Source: Streptomyces fagopyri (GTDB lineage Bacteria; Actinomycetota; Actinomycetes; Streptomycetales; Streptomycetaceae). Taken from it: a DNA stretch of 64,000 bases. Shown piece by piece: positions 8,996 to 18,317 of the stretch. Every line of letters starts with the position of its first letter. The first letter of the stretch is position 1. Location of the stretch: positions 8,246,001 through 8,310,000 of the forward strand of contig NZ_CP045643.1 of the NCBI RefSeq assembly GCF_009498275.1, read 5' to 3'. The notes beneath the pieces were generated by a model, which was not told where the DNA came from, ran no database searches, and was given only the letters and a program-made list of their open reading frames with translations. The position numbers and the translations under genes are program-made.

Positions 8996-10171
8996 TCAGC
9001 GCTCGTCGAGGGCGGTGTCGGGGCGCGCGTAGGTGCGGCCCTTCCAGGCCGCGCCGCGCCCCCTGTAGTGCCGCACCGCGGAATCGACCGTCATGAGGAG
9101 GTACAGGAACGCGGTCACCGGCAGCAGGGGAGCGAGCCACCAGGGCTGCCGGTAGTAGCGCAGCATCGGAAGGTACGTCGCCGTCATCAGCAGCCACGCG
9201 AGCCCTCCCGCCGCGGAGGCCCCCGTGTTCCCTGCGACGAGCCCGGTGACGAGCGCGAGCGGAGGGACCAGGTAGACCAGCACCAGGCCGAGGACCGTCC
9301 CCAGGAGCAGCAGGGGGTTGTGCCGCAGCTGGGTGTACGCGCTGCGTGAGACCATGTGCCACAGATCGCGCAGCCGCGGGTAGGGGCGCACGCTGTCCAC
9401 CCGCTCCGCGAGCCCCAGCCAGATGTGACCTCCCACGCCCTTCACCGCCCGCGCGAGGGCCACGTCGTCGATGACGGCGTGCCGGACGGCGTCCGGGATC
9501 CGGGCCCGCTCGGCGGTGTCCGCGCGCAGCAGCACACAGCCACCGGCCGCGGCCGCCGTGCGTGAACCCCTCACCGCGATCCGCCGGAAGGGATAGAGCT
9601 GGGCGAAGAAGTAGACGAACGCGGGCACGACGAGCCGCTCCCACACGCTCTCCACCCTCAGCCGGGCCATCTGGGAGACGAGGTCGAAACCGCCGGTCCG
9701 CGCCGCGGCCACCAGTGTCCGCAGGCTGTCGGGCGCGTGTGCGATGTCCGCGTCCGTCAGCAGCAGGTACACGGGCTCACGCGTGCGGGCCAGCGCGATG
9801 CCGTGGCGTACGGCCCAGAGCTTGCCGGTCCAGCCCGCGGGCGGCTCCCCGGGCGACTCGACGGTGAGGGGGAGGCCGCCGTGCGCGCGGGCCAGCTCAC
9901 GGGCCAGTTCCCCGGTGCCGTCCGAGCTGCCGTCGTCGACGAGGAAGACCTCGGCCCGTCCCGGATAGTCCTGCGCGAGCAGGGTCGGCAGGCTCGCGGG
10001 CAGCACGCCGGCCTCGTCGCGTGCGGGGACGACGACACAGACGGGCGGCCAGGCGTCGGGCTCCCGGCACGGCGGCAGCCGCAGATCCGTACGCCAGAAG
10101 AAGCCCTGGCCGAGCAGCAGCCACAGCCAGGCGGCCAGGGATCCCACGGCGGTCCACGCGACTGCACTCAC
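8996..10171 (-). CDS. Family 2 glycosyltransferase, HpnB-like
   Basis: A 391-aa membrane-anchored glycosyltransferase. An N-terminal hydrophobic helix (residues about 5-25) is followed by a GT-A fold with CVVVPARDEAGVLPASL, VDDGSSDGT and the metal-binding LLTDADI. Three or four hydrophobic helices lie near the C terminus (about residues 285-370). The overall plan matches glycosyltransferases annotated as hopene-associated HpnB. No hopanoid genes lie next to it, so that role is only family-based. It is convergent with the TerD gene, with an 8-bp gap. Confidence 0.85.
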   Translation of the reverse strand: MSAVAWTAVGSLAAWLWLLLGQGFFWRTDLRLPPCREPDAWPPVCVVVPARDEAGVLPASLPTLLAQDYPGRAEVFLVDDGSSDGTGELARELARAHGGLPLTVESPGEPPAGWTGKLWAVRHGIALARTREPVYLLLTDADIAHAPDSLRTLVAAARTGGFDLVSQMARLRVESVWERLVVPAFVYFFAQLYPFRRIAVRGSRTAAAAGGCVLLRADTAERARIPDAVRHAVIDDVALARAVKGVGGHIWLGLAERVDSVRPYPRLRDLWHMVSRSAYTQLRHNPLLLLGTVLGLVLVYLVPPLALVTGLVAGNTGASAAGGLAWLLMTATYLPMLRYYRQPWWLAPLLPVTAFLYLLMTVDSAVRHYRGRGAAWKGRTYARPDTALDER

Positions 10172-10229
10172 GCGCGGCAGTCTGCCCCACCCAGAAGGCC
10201 CGCCGGGGCCGATCGTCTATGGTGACCGG

Positions 10230-11015
10230 GTGAAGATCGCGCTCATGGACTCCGGAATCGGACTGCTCGCCGCCGCCACCGCGGTACGCCGGCTGCGGCC
10301 CGACGCCGATCTCGTCCTCTCCTCGGCGCCCGACACCATGCCCTGGGGACCCCGTACGCCCCAATACGTCAACGAGCAGGCGCTCGCGGTCGCCGAGGCG
10401 GCGGCCGAGCACCGTCCGGACGCGCTGATCGTCGCCTGCAACACCGCCTCCGTGCACGCGCTGCCCGCCCTGCGCGCCCGCCTGGAACCGGACGTGCCCG
10501 TGATCGGCACGGTCCCGGCGATCAAGCCCGCGGCGGCCGGCGGCGGTCCTGTCGCGATCTGGGCCACGCCCGCCACCACCGGCAGCCCTTACCAGCGGGG
10601 ACTCATCCGCGAGTTCGCGGAGGGGGTCGCCGTCACCGAGGTGCCGTGCCCCGGGCTCGCGGACGCCGTGGAACACGGGGACCAGGCGGGCATCGACGCC
10701 GCGATCGCCGCGGCCGCCGCCCTGACCCCCGGAGATGTAAGGGCCGTCGTCCTGGGCTGCACCCATTACGAGCTGGTCGCCCAACGGATCCGCGCGGCCG
10801 TGCAGCGGCCCGGCCTCCCGCCGCTCGTCCTGCACGTGTCCGCCGGTGCCGTCGCGGCGCAGGCCCTGCGCAGGATCGGCGCGGTCCCGGACCCGGGCGC
10901 GGTCGCCGAAGGCACCGTCACCGTACTTCTCGGTGGCCGGGTGGGGACTCTGCCCGAGCCCGCGCTGGGATACGACGAGGGCCGTCTCCTGCAGGCGGTC
11001 GGCTCCGCCCGCTGA
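10230..11015 (+). CDS. Glutamate racemase-like protein (Asp/Glu racemase superfamily)
   Basis: A 261-aa protein from the GTG at 10230. It has the two catalytic cysteines of the Asp/Glu racemase fold in their usual settings: ACNTAS (Cys70) and LGCTHYE (Cys177). The N-terminal DSGIG motif matches MurI. MurI makes D-glutamate for peptidoglycan. Streptomyces usually carries a canonical MurI elsewhere, so this may be a paralogue; that is inference. It is divergent from the glycosyltransferase gene with a short spacer. Confidence 0.8.
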   Translation: MKIALMDSGIGLLAAATAVRRLRPDADLVLSSAPDTMPWGPRTPQYVNEQALAVAEAAAEHRPDALIVACNTASVHALPALRARLEPDVPVIGTVPAIKPAAAGGGPVAIWATPATTGSPYQRGLIREFAEGVAVTEVPCPGLADAVEHGDQAGIDAAIAAAAALTPGDVRAVVLGCTHYELVAQRIRAAVQRPGLPPLVLHVSAGAVAAQALRRIGAVPDPGAVAEGTVTVLLGGRVGTLPEPALGYDEGRLLQAVGSAR

Positions 11016-11120
11016 CCGCCGGTCACGGCTCGGACACCCTCCGTCCGCGGCCGCCCGGCCGGAACGGTGACGCTCCGCAAGCCGATGCCCGCGCTGCGGA
11101 ACATGAGTAGTCTCTTAGGC

Positions 11121-11666
11121 ATGAGGGACCACCCCCACGGCCAATACATCCCGCACTCCGATGTCTGGACCGGGCGTGCGACGAACCGGGTCCAGTGGCT
11201 TCCGGCGCTCGCCGGGGCCGCCTGCATCGCGCTCGGCATCGAACTGGCCGTCGACTCGACATGGAACTCGGGCGTCGCCGCGCTCGCCATGTCCGTCGTC
11301 GGCTGCATCGCCGCGGGACTGCTCGTCCTGTTCGGCACGCTCGCCTTCGTGCACGTCGCCGTGAAGGTCGACAAGGATTCCCTGGAAGTGCGCTGCGGTC
11401 ATGTCGGTCTGCCCCGGCGCCGCATCCCCCTCGCGGACGTGGTCGGCGCCGACTTCGCGCCCAGTGTCACGCCGTGGCAGTGGGGCGGCTGGGGCTACCG
11501 CTGGCGTCCCGAGAAGGGCACCGCCGTCATCGTCCGGCGCGGCGAGGGCATGGTGCTCCGGCTCGGGGACGGTCATACGTTCACCATCACGGTGGACAAC
11601 GCGGAGGCGGCCGTACGGGTGATCCGGGACAGACTCCGGCCGGCCACTCCCGGCACCGTGATCTGA
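11121..11666 (+). CDS. Small membrane protein of unknown function
   Basis: About 181 aa from the ATG at 11121. In-frame starts at 11067 (GTG) and 11103 (ATG) would extend it, and none has a clear ribosome site. Two hydrophobic helices (about residues 28-47 and 58-82) are followed by a soluble beta-rich domain (RRIPLADVVGADFAP, GWGYRWRPEKG) reminiscent of bacterial PH-like domains in DUF3093-type actinobacterial proteins. The N terminus GQYIPHSDVWTGRATNRVQW looks conserved. No catalytic motif is seen. Confidence 0.65.
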   Translation: MRDHPHGQYIPHSDVWTGRATNRVQWLPALAGAACIALGIELAVDSTWNSGVAALAMSVVGCIAAGLLVLFGTLAFVHVAVKVDKDSLEVRCGHVGLPRRRIPLADVVGADFAPSVTPWQWGGWGYRWRPEKGTAVIVRRGEGMVLRLGDGHTFTITVDNAEAAVRVIRDRLRPATPGTVI

Positions 11667-11751
11667 TCCCGCACGCCTGTCTTTTTGTACGGTCATGAGG
11701 TCGCGGGGTTCACGGGCTCATGGGCTCACGGTTCGAGCCGCATCAGCGGGC

Positions 11752-12879
11752 TCACGGTTCGAGCCGGTGCGCCCAGAGGCGCTCGTCCTCCTTGACGGCG
11801 TTGTCCGGACATCCGTCCGCCAGGGGTCTTGCCGTCGCGAGACCGGCGAGCAGTCCCGCGCCCGCCGTCACCGTGGTGAAGCTCAGCGCGTTGCCCACCG
11901 AAGCGATGACGGCCAGGGCGGTCAGCGCCGCGCCCGCCGTGAGCGCGATCGGCGTGGACCGCGGTGAGCGCCACAGTGAGTAGAGGACCCAGCAGAACAG
12001 CGCGGCGAGCAGCAGAGCGCCGACCACGCCCTGCTCGGCGACCTGCTGCAGCGCGGCGGAGTGGGGCTTGCCGTCGGGCAGCGGCGCCTGCGCGATCGTC
12101 GGACTGAGCTCTCCGTAGCGGCCCGGTCCCACGCCCAGTGCCGGATTCCGGCCGGCCAGATGGAGCGCGTCCCGCCAGAGCAGCACCCGGTGCTCGGTGA
12201 GCTGGCCCTCGAGGGAGGCGGTCAGTCCGTCCGGGAGCGCGTCCTCGGCGATGGCCCAGGCCGTCGACGTGACCAGCGCCGCGGCGAGCGTGAGGCCCCC
12301 GAGGCCGAGAGCGCGGCGCCGCACGCGGTCGGCGGCCAGCGAGCACAGCAGTACCGCGGCGCCGAGGGCGCATCCCGCGGCCGAGCCGAGGACGGCGGCG
12401 GTCACCGTGATCCCGACGGCCAGCAGTCGCAGCGCGAGCCGCAGAGCCGGCGGACGTGCCGCCCAGGCCGCGCAGCACGCCGCCGCGACGGACAGGGTCA
12501 GCAGAGCCGCCGTGGCGCCGGTGTGCCCGAGCACCACCGTGACCTGCGGGCCCGGGGTGGTGTACCGCGCGGTGAGGGCCAGTCCGAGTCCGGCGAGGGC
12601 CCCGGCGCAGGGGGCGGCGACCGGTGCGACCGCGCCCAGGATCCGGCCCGAGGCGTAGCCGGCGGCCATCGCGAGCACCGCCAGCAGGACGCCCTCGGGG
12701 CGTCCGTCGTGCACGGCCGCGGTGATCAGCGACCAGACCGCGCAGGATCCGAGCACGACCACACCCGCGGCGTCCGAAACGTTTCGTCTCTCGTTCACGG
12801 CCGTCGTACCGGCCGCGGACGTCATCCCCGTGGAACCCACCCCATTGCCCCCCGACCCGTGGCGAACCCCGACCGTCAT
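11752..12879 (-). CDS. O-antigen ligase-like (Wzy_C) membrane protein
   Basis: A 375-aa polytopic membrane protein with about ten hydrophobic helices. The large extracytoplasmic loop contains LLWRDALHLAGRNPALGVGPG and HSAALQQVAEQGVVG. This is the signature of the O-antigen ligase/polymerase (Wzy/WaaL) superfamily, with Arg and His at the expected places. In Streptomyces such proteins are thought to act on surface glycans or teichoic-type polymers; the substrate is unknown. A second ATG lies 18 codons in. Confidence 0.75.
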   Translation of the reverse strand: MTVGVRHGSGGNGVGSTGMTSAAGTTAVNERRNVSDAAGVVVLGSCAVWSLITAAVHDGRPEGVLLAVLAMAAGYASGRILGAVAPVAAPCAGALAGLGLALTARYTTPGPQVTVVLGHTGATAALLTLSVAAACCAAWAARPPALRLALRLLAVGITVTAAVLGSAAGCALGAAVLLCSLAADRVRRRALGLGGLTLAAALVTSTAWAIAEDALPDGLTASLEGQLTEHRVLLWRDALHLAGRNPALGVGPGRYGELSPTIAQAPLPDGKPHSAALQQVAEQGVVGALLLAALFCWVLYSLWRSPRSTPIALTAGAALTALAVIASVGNALSFTTVTAGAGLLAGLATARPLADGCPDNAVKEDERLWAHRLEP

Positions 12880-13125
12880 GGCCGCAATCCGGCCACGTCA
12901 GAGGCTCGGGCACACCGTAACGGCTGATGCGCCGGTTTGTGGATGACTTGCGCAGAAAAACGATGCATCCGGAGGGCGGTGAGCGGCCTCCGGGACGCGT
13001 GATCCGTCTCCTGGGCGGTGCGGAGCCCGGGGCCGGGGCCGATCGCGGACGGTGCGAGCCTCCGGGAGAGGCGTGGGGACGGACCGTGCTGTCGGTGCCC
13101 AGGTCACGCGCCGTACACTCCCCGG

Positions 13126-14733
13126 GTGACCGCCACCGCAACCCCCGTAGACGAGCCGGAACAGCTCGAACCCCATGCCGCGCCCGCATCGCGCGGGGCC
13201 AGACTGGCACGGCGATACGCTCCGGCCGCCGCCGCGGCGCTCTCCGGAGTGCTGCTCTACGTCAGCTTTCCGCCGCGCACGGTGTCGTGGCTGGCCCTGC
13301 CCGCCTTCGCGGTCTTCGCCTGGGTCCTGCGCGGTCGCTCCTGGAAGGCCGGGCTCGGGCTCGGCTATCTGTTCGGCCTCGGCTTCCTGCTGCCGCTGCT
13401 CGTGTGGACCGGTGTCGAGGTCGGCCCCGGGCCGTGGCTGGCGCTCGTCGCCGTGGAAGCGGTGTACATCGCGCTCGTCGGCGCGGGCATCACCCTGGTG
13501 TCCCGGCTGCCCCTCTGGCCCCTGTGGGCCGCCGCGGTGTGGATCGCGGGAGAGGCGGCCCGCGCGCGTGCGCCGTTCGGCGGCTTCCCCTGGGGCAAGA
13601 TCGCCTTCGGGCAGGCGGACGGCGTCTTCCTGCCGCTGGCCGCGCTGGGCGGCACCCCGGTGCTCGGCTTCGGGGTGGTGCTCTGCGGTTTCGGGTTGTA
13701 CGAAGTCGTGCGCCAGGTCGTCGACGGCCGTCGCACCGGTGTCGTGCGACGGGGCGCCGCAGCGGTGGCGCTGCTGAGCGTGGCGGTCCCCCTGGCGGGA
13801 GCGTTCGCCGCGCGTTCGCTGGTGAGCGACAAGGCCGAGGACGGCACGGCGACCGTCGCGGTGGTCCAGGGCAACGTGCCGCGCGCGGGACTCGAATTCA
13901 ACGCCCAGCGGCGGGCGGTCCTCGACTACCACGCACGGGAGACCGAGCGGCTGGCCGCCGAGGTGAAGGCGGGCAAGGTCGCGCGGCCCGACTTCGTGCT
14001 GTGGCCGGAGAACTCCTCCGACGTCGACCCGTTCACCAACTCCGACGCCCGCGCGGTCATCGACACCGCGGCCAAGGCCATCGGCGTGCCCATCTCGGTC
14101 GGCGGTGTCGTCGAGCGGGACGGCAAGCTCTACAACGAGCAGATCCTGTGGGACCCGGTGAAGGGGCCCCTGGACACGTACGACAAGCGGCAGGTCCAGC
14201 CGTTCGGCGAGTACCTTCCGCTGCGCTCGCTGCTCGGCGCGATCAACAAGAACTGGACGACGATGGTGCGCCAGGACTTCAGCCGGGGCCACAAGCCCGG
14301 CGTCTTCACGATGGACGGCACCGGCGTCGGACTCGTCACCTGTTACGAGGCGGCCTTCGACTGGGCCGTGCGCAGCACCGTGACGGACGGTGCGCAGATC
14401 ATCTCGGTGCCGAGCAACAACGCGACCTTCGACCGCAGCGAGATGACCTACCAGCAGCTCGCCATGTCCCGGGTCCGCGCCGTGGAGCACAGCCGTACCG
14501 TCACCGTACCGGTGACCAGCGGCGTCAGCGCCGTCATCATGCCGGACGGGAAGATCACCCGGCGGACCGGGATGTTCGTGGCGGACTCGCTGGTCCAGAA
14601 GGTCCCGCTGCGATCGTCCGAGACCCCCGCCACGCGGCTGGGGATCCTCCCCGAGATGCTGCTGGTGCTGGTCGCGGCGGGCGGCCTCGGATGGGCCGGA
14701 GCCAGGGCGGTCCGCGGGCGCCGCGCGGTCTAG
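13126..14733 (+). CDS. lnt: Apolipoprotein N-acyltransferase
   Basis: A 535-aa protein from the GTG at 13126. The frame is open upstream to 13018, but the residues there do not look coding. Several N-terminal membrane helices (about residues 25-210) are followed by a nitrilase domain with the catalytic triad in context: WPEN (Glu295), YDKRQVQPFGEYLP (Lys354) and CYEAAFDW (Cys406). A final hydrophobic helix closes the protein. It N-acylates the N-terminal cysteine of diacylated lipoproteins on the outer face of the membrane. Length and motifs match Streptomyces Lnt proteins. Confidence 0.92.
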   Translation: MTATATPVDEPEQLEPHAAPASRGARLARRYAPAAAAALSGVLLYVSFPPRTVSWLALPAFAVFAWVLRGRSWKAGLGLGYLFGLGFLLPLLVWTGVEVGPGPWLALVAVEAVYIALVGAGITLVSRLPLWPLWAAAVWIAGEAARARAPFGGFPWGKIAFGQADGVFLPLAALGGTPVLGFGVVLCGFGLYEVVRQVVDGRRTGVVRRGAAAVALLSVAVPLAGAFAARSLVSDKAEDGTATVAVVQGNVPRAGLEFNAQRRAVLDYHARETERLAAEVKAGKVARPDFVLWPENSSDVDPFTNSDARAVIDTAAKAIGVPISVGGVVERDGKLYNEQILWDPVKGPLDTYDKRQVQPFGEYLPLRSLLGAINKNWTTMVRQDFSRGHKPGVFTMDGTGVGLVTCYEAAFDWAVRSTVTDGAQIISVPSNNATFDRSEMTYQQLAMSRVRAVEHSRTVTVPVTSGVSAVIMPDGKITRRTGMFVADSLVQKVPLRSSETPATRLGILPEMLLVLVAAGGLGWAGARAVRGRRAV

Positions 14734-14778
14734 CGCGGCCGAGGCCGGGTGCCCGACGCGGACCGTTAGGGTCGGGCC

Positions 14779-15252
14779 ATGGCTACTCCTGACTTCATCC
14801 GTACGATCCGGGCCTCCGCGGGGCATCAGCTGCTCTGGCTCCCCGGAGTCACCGCCATCGTCTTCGACGACGAGGGCAGAGTGCTGCTGGGCCGGCGCAC
14901 GGACACCGGCAAGTGGTCGGTCGTCGGCGGCATCCCCGATCCGGGCGAGCAGCCCGCGGCCTGCGCCGTGCGGGAGGTGTTCGAGGAGACGGCCGTGCAC
15001 TGCGTCGTCGAGCGCGTCGTGCTCGTCCAGGCCCTGGATCCGGTCACCTACGAGAACGACGACACCTGCCAGTTCATGGACGTCACGTTCCGCTGCCGGG
15101 CCGTCGGCGGCGAGGCGCGGGTCAACGACGACGAGTCGCTGGAGGTCGGCTGGTTCTCGGTCGACGCCCTGCCGGAGCTGAACGAGTTCGCCATGTTCCG
15201 GATCAAGCAGGCACTGTCCACCGCACCCGCATGGTTCGACACCACGACCTGA
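14779..15252 (+). CDS. Nudix hydrolase
   Basis: A 157-aa protein with a full Nudix box running from GIPDPGE to REVFEETAV (GX5EX7REUXEEXGU pattern with a terminal Val variant). It also has the usual N-terminal strand TAIVFDDEGRVLLGRR. Members hydrolyse nucleoside diphosphate-X compounds with Mg2+ bound by the Glu residues. The substrate cannot be read. It lies 45 bp after lnt on the same strand and might be co-transcribed. Confidence 0.92.
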   Translation: MATPDFIRTIRASAGHQLLWLPGVTAIVFDDEGRVLLGRRTDTGKWSVVGGIPDPGEQPAACAVREVFEETAVHCVVERVVLVQALDPVTYENDDTCQFMDVTFRCRAVGGEARVNDDESLEVGWFSVDALPELNEFAMFRIKQALSTAPAWFDTTT

Positions 15253-15312
15253 AGCGGAACTGTGTGAGATGAGCACATGTGTGGGGGCGGTCGGGCTGCC
15301 TAGGGTCGAGCC

Positions 15313-16113
15313 ATGACCTCGCCCAGCGCCCTCCCGGGCCCCCACGCCCCCTCGTCCGGACTCGACGGCCGTACCGCCCTGGTCACCGGCGCCGCCGGCG
15401 GCATCGGCCGGGCCTGTGTACTGCGGCTGGCCGGCGAGGGGGCCAGGGTACGGGCGGTCGATCTGGACGCCGCGGGGCTGGACGAACTCGCCGAGCTGGC
15501 CCGAGGTCTCCCGGGCACGGTGGAGCCGCATCCCCTGGACCTCACCGACCTCGACGCGGCGGAGCGGGCCGCCGAGGGCACGGACGTCCTCGTCAACAAC
15601 GCCGGACTGCAGACGGTGCGGCCCATCGAGGAGTTTCCCCCCGAGGACTTCCGCACCATGCTCACGGTGATGCTGGAGGCCCCGTTCCGGCTGATCCGCG
15701 GCGCACTGCCACACATGTACGGGCAGGGCTGGGGCCGCATCGTCAATGTGTCCTCGGTCCATGGGCTGCGCGCGTCAGCCTTCAAGTCGGCCTATGTGGC
15801 CGCGAAACACGGGTTGGAGGGGCTGTCGAAAACGGCCGCCCTGGAAGGCGCCCCCCATGGAGTGACCTCGAACTGTGTGAACCCCGCCTATGTGCGCACC
15901 CCACTGGTCGAGAGGCAGCTCGCGGACCAGGCGCGGGCCCACGACGTTCCCGAGGAACGCGTGCTGTCCGAGGTGCTGCTGCGGGACAGCGCGGTCAAAC
16001 GACTCGTCGAACCCGACGAGGTCGCCGACGCGGTGGCCTATCTGTGCGGGCCCCGGTCCTCCTTCGTCACCGGCACGTCGCTGGTCATGGACGGCGGCTG
16101 GACGGCGCACTGA
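15313..16113 (+). CDS. 3-hydroxybutyrate dehydrogenase-like short-chain dehydrogenase
   Basis: A 266-aa classical SDR. It has the nucleotide-binding TGAAGGIG, NNAG, the catalytic Ser region NVSSVHGLRA and Tyr-Lys in YVAAK. The segment SAFKSAYVAAKHGLEGL with CVNPAYVRTPLVERQ is characteristic of D-3-hydroxybutyrate dehydrogenases. The predicted reaction is NAD-dependent interconversion of 3-hydroxybutyrate and acetoacetate. The downstream GAF/PucR-like regulator and MHS transporter form a plausible catabolic and uptake locus with it. Confidence 0.88.
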   Translation: MTSPSALPGPHAPSSGLDGRTALVTGAAGGIGRACVLRLAGEGARVRAVDLDAAGLDELAELARGLPGTVEPHPLDLTDLDAAERAAEGTDVLVNNAGLQTVRPIEEFPPEDFRTMLTVMLEAPFRLIRGALPHMYGQGWGRIVNVSSVHGLRASAFKSAYVAAKHGLEGLSKTAALEGAPHGVTSNCVNPAYVRTPLVERQLADQARAHDVPEERVLSEVLLRDSAVKRLVEPDEVADAVAYLCGPRSSFVTGTSLVMDGGWTAH

Positions 16114-16348
16114 GGGCAGTCCCGCAGTCCCCGGTGGATCGGCGCACGGCGTCGGATGCCGTGTGTCCCGAGGCGGAGAGTCGTCCTCGTACCGGGTGTG
16201 CCCGGGCGACCCCGGCAACGCGGCGAGGTGCCGCGGCTGTCGTCGTGCGCTCGCCGGGGATCACCAGGACAGCCCTCAGCGATCCGGTACCCGCCGAGTT
16301 GTCCACAGGGCCGGCCGGGCCGGCCTCACGACAGGTCATCCTTTGAGC

Positions 16349-18274
16349 ATGTCCCGCGATCACGAGCAGTCCGCCGAGCGCTCCGCCGACAACGCCGAGA
16401 CGCCCTTCCTCCAACTGCTGGCCAGAGGCGCGCCCGCCGAGGCGTACGAGCAGCCGGTCCTGCTCGCCCGCGCCGAGAGCTGTCCCGCCGCCCGCGTCGC
16501 CGCGCTCGAAGAGGCCAAGCAGCTCGCGCTGCGGGTGCGCTCCGAGATGGAGGGCCGGCGCCGTCGCGAGGCCGAACTGTCCGCGCTCTTCGAGACCGCC
16601 CACGACCTGGCGGGCCTGCGCGACGTCGACGCCGTACTGCGCGCGATCGTGCAGCGGGCCCGGTCACTGCTGGGCACGGACGTCGCCTACCTCAGCCTGC
16701 ACGACGAGGCCGAGGGTGACACGTACATGCGTGTCACCGAGGGCTCGGTCGCGGCGCGCTTCCAGCAACTGCGGCTCGGCATGGGGGAGGGGCTCGGCGG
16801 CCTCGTAGCCCAGACCGCCCGCCCCTATGTCACCGACGACTACTTCAAGGACGACCGCTTCCAGCACACCCGGGCCATCGACGCGGGCGTACAGGACGAG
16901 GGACTGGTCGCCATCCTCGGCGTACCCCTCATGATCGGGCCGCACGTCATCGGAGTGCTGTTCGCCGCGGACCGGCGGGCACGGATCTTCGAACGCGAAC
17001 AGATCGCCCTGCTCGGTTCGTTCGCGGCGCTGGCCGCGGCGGCCATCGACACGGCGAACCGACTGACGGAGACCCGCTCGGCCCTCGACCGCCTGGGCCG
17101 TGCCCACGAGATCATCCGGGACCGCAGCGGAGTGATCGAGCGCGCCTCGGACATCCACGACCGCCTCGCCGAACTGGTGCTGCGCGGCGGCGGAGTCCAT
17201 GACGTGGCCGCGGCCGTCTCCGAAGTACTGGACGGCACGGTCGAGTTCACCGGGACGGACACCGCACCGGGCGCCGCTCTCCAGGCCTCCCGCACCGAGG
17301 GGCACGCGGTGCGGCACGGCCAGGACTGGGTCGCGGCCGTGGCGGCCGGGGGCGAGCTGCTGGGCGCGCTGGTGCTGGGCGGACACCCGGGCCTCGACCC
17401 CGTCGACCAGCGCACGTTCGAGCGCGCCGCGATGGTCACGTCACTGCTCCTGCTCGCCAGACGCTCGGCGGCCGAGGCCGAACAGCGCGTCCGCGGCGAG
17501 CTGCTGGACGACCTGCTGGACGTCCGGGACCGCGACCCACGCCTGCTGCGCGAGCGCGCCACCCGTCTCCACGCCGACCTGGACGCCGTCCATGTGGTGC
17601 TCGCCGCCCGCCTGGACACCACGGCAGCCGACGCCGACCGCGAGGCGGACGCCCGCCGACGGCTCTGGTCCGCCGCGTCCCATCTTGCCGCGACCGGACA
17701 CGGACTGGCCGCCGCGCGCGACGGTGGCACGGTGCTGCTGCTCCCGCTCGGACCGGACGAGACCGCCACCGACCTGGCCCGCCGCACGGCCGGACAGCTG
17801 GGCACCGCCGTCCAGGAGGCCGTCACGGTCGGCGCCTCGGCACCCCTCGAAGACCTCGCCGCGCACCCCGAAGCGGTGGCGGCGGCCTACGCGGAGGGGC
17901 AGCGCTGCCTCGAAGCGCTGCGCCTGCTCGGCCGCGCCGGGGACGGCGCGGCCGCCGAGGACTTCGGGTTCCTGGGGCTGCTGCTCGCCGGGGACCGTGA
18001 CATCTCCGGCTTCGTCGGGCGGACCATCGGCCGGGTCGTGGACTACGACCAGCAGCGCGGCACCGACCTGCTGCGCACCCTCGACGCCTACTTCGCGTGC
18101 GGGATGAGCCCGGCGCGCACCAAGGACGACCTGCACGTCCATGTGAACACGGTGGCCCAGCGGTTGGAGCGGGTGGGCCGGCTGCTGGGGGAGGACTGGC
18201 AGAGCCCGGCCCGGGTACTGGAGATCCAACTCGCCCTGAGACTGCATCGGTTGTCCACGACCGCACGGCACTGA
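16349..18274 (+). CDS. GAF domain transcriptional regulator with PucR/CdaR-type C-terminal HTH
   Basis: A 641-aa protein starting at the ATG at 16349. The open frame upstream is the shadow of the SDR gene. A short coiled N terminus is followed by a GAF domain (about residues 70-235). A middle region lies at about 250-590. The C-terminal helix-turn-helix at about 590-640 contains RTKDDLHVHVNTVAQRLERVGRLLGEDW, the typical PucR family ending. It probably senses a small metabolite and controls the flanking SDR and/or transporter genes. The gene ends just before a perfect palindrome. Confidence 0.85.
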   Translation: MSRDHEQSAERSADNAETPFLQLLARGAPAEAYEQPVLLARAESCPAARVAALEEAKQLALRVRSEMEGRRRREAELSALFETAHDLAGLRDVDAVLRAIVQRARSLLGTDVAYLSLHDEAEGDTYMRVTEGSVAARFQQLRLGMGEGLGGLVAQTARPYVTDDYFKDDRFQHTRAIDAGVQDEGLVAILGVPLMIGPHVIGVLFAADRRARIFEREQIALLGSFAALAAAAIDTANRLTETRSALDRLGRAHEIIRDRSGVIERASDIHDRLAELVLRGGGVHDVAAAVSEVLDGTVEFTGTDTAPGAALQASRTEGHAVRHGQDWVAAVAAGGELLGALVLGGHPGLDPVDQRTFERAAMVTSLLLLARRSAAEAEQRVRGELLDDLLDVRDRDPRLLRERATRLHADLDAVHVVLAARLDTTAADADREADARRRLWSAASHLAATGHGLAAARDGGTVLLLPLGPDETATDLARRTAGQLGTAVQEAVTVGASAPLEDLAAHPEAVAAAYAEGQRCLEALRLLGRAGDGAAAEDFGFLGLLLAGDRDISGFVGRTIGRVVDYDQQRGTDLLRTLDAYFACGMSPARTKDDLHVHVNTVAQRLERVGRLLGEDWQSPARVLEIQLALRLHRLSTTARH

Positions 18275-18296
18275 CCCCCGTACGCGCGTACGGGGG
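18275..18296. terminator. Perfect 22-bp palindrome between convergent genes
   Basis: An 11+11 bp perfect inverted repeat starts directly after the stop codon of the regulator gene. It is G/C-rich at its ends (five C, then five G). It sits in the 43-bp gap between the regulator and the convergent transporter gene, so a bidirectional transcription terminator is likely. It lacks a U-tract, which is usual in Streptomyces. Confidence 0.75.
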
Positions 18297-18317
18297 CCCG
18301 GAGATGGGGGATCGCGG

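Noticed and set aside
7653..9644. 663-codon minus-strand frame opposite the TerD gene
   Set aside because: Shadow of the TerD gene and of the HpnB-like gene read in the wrong frame.
12898..15762. 954-codon minus-strand open frame
   Set aside because: It is the G+C-driven antisense shadow of lnt, the Nudix gene and the SDR; the residue composition is low-complexity Arg/Gly/His.
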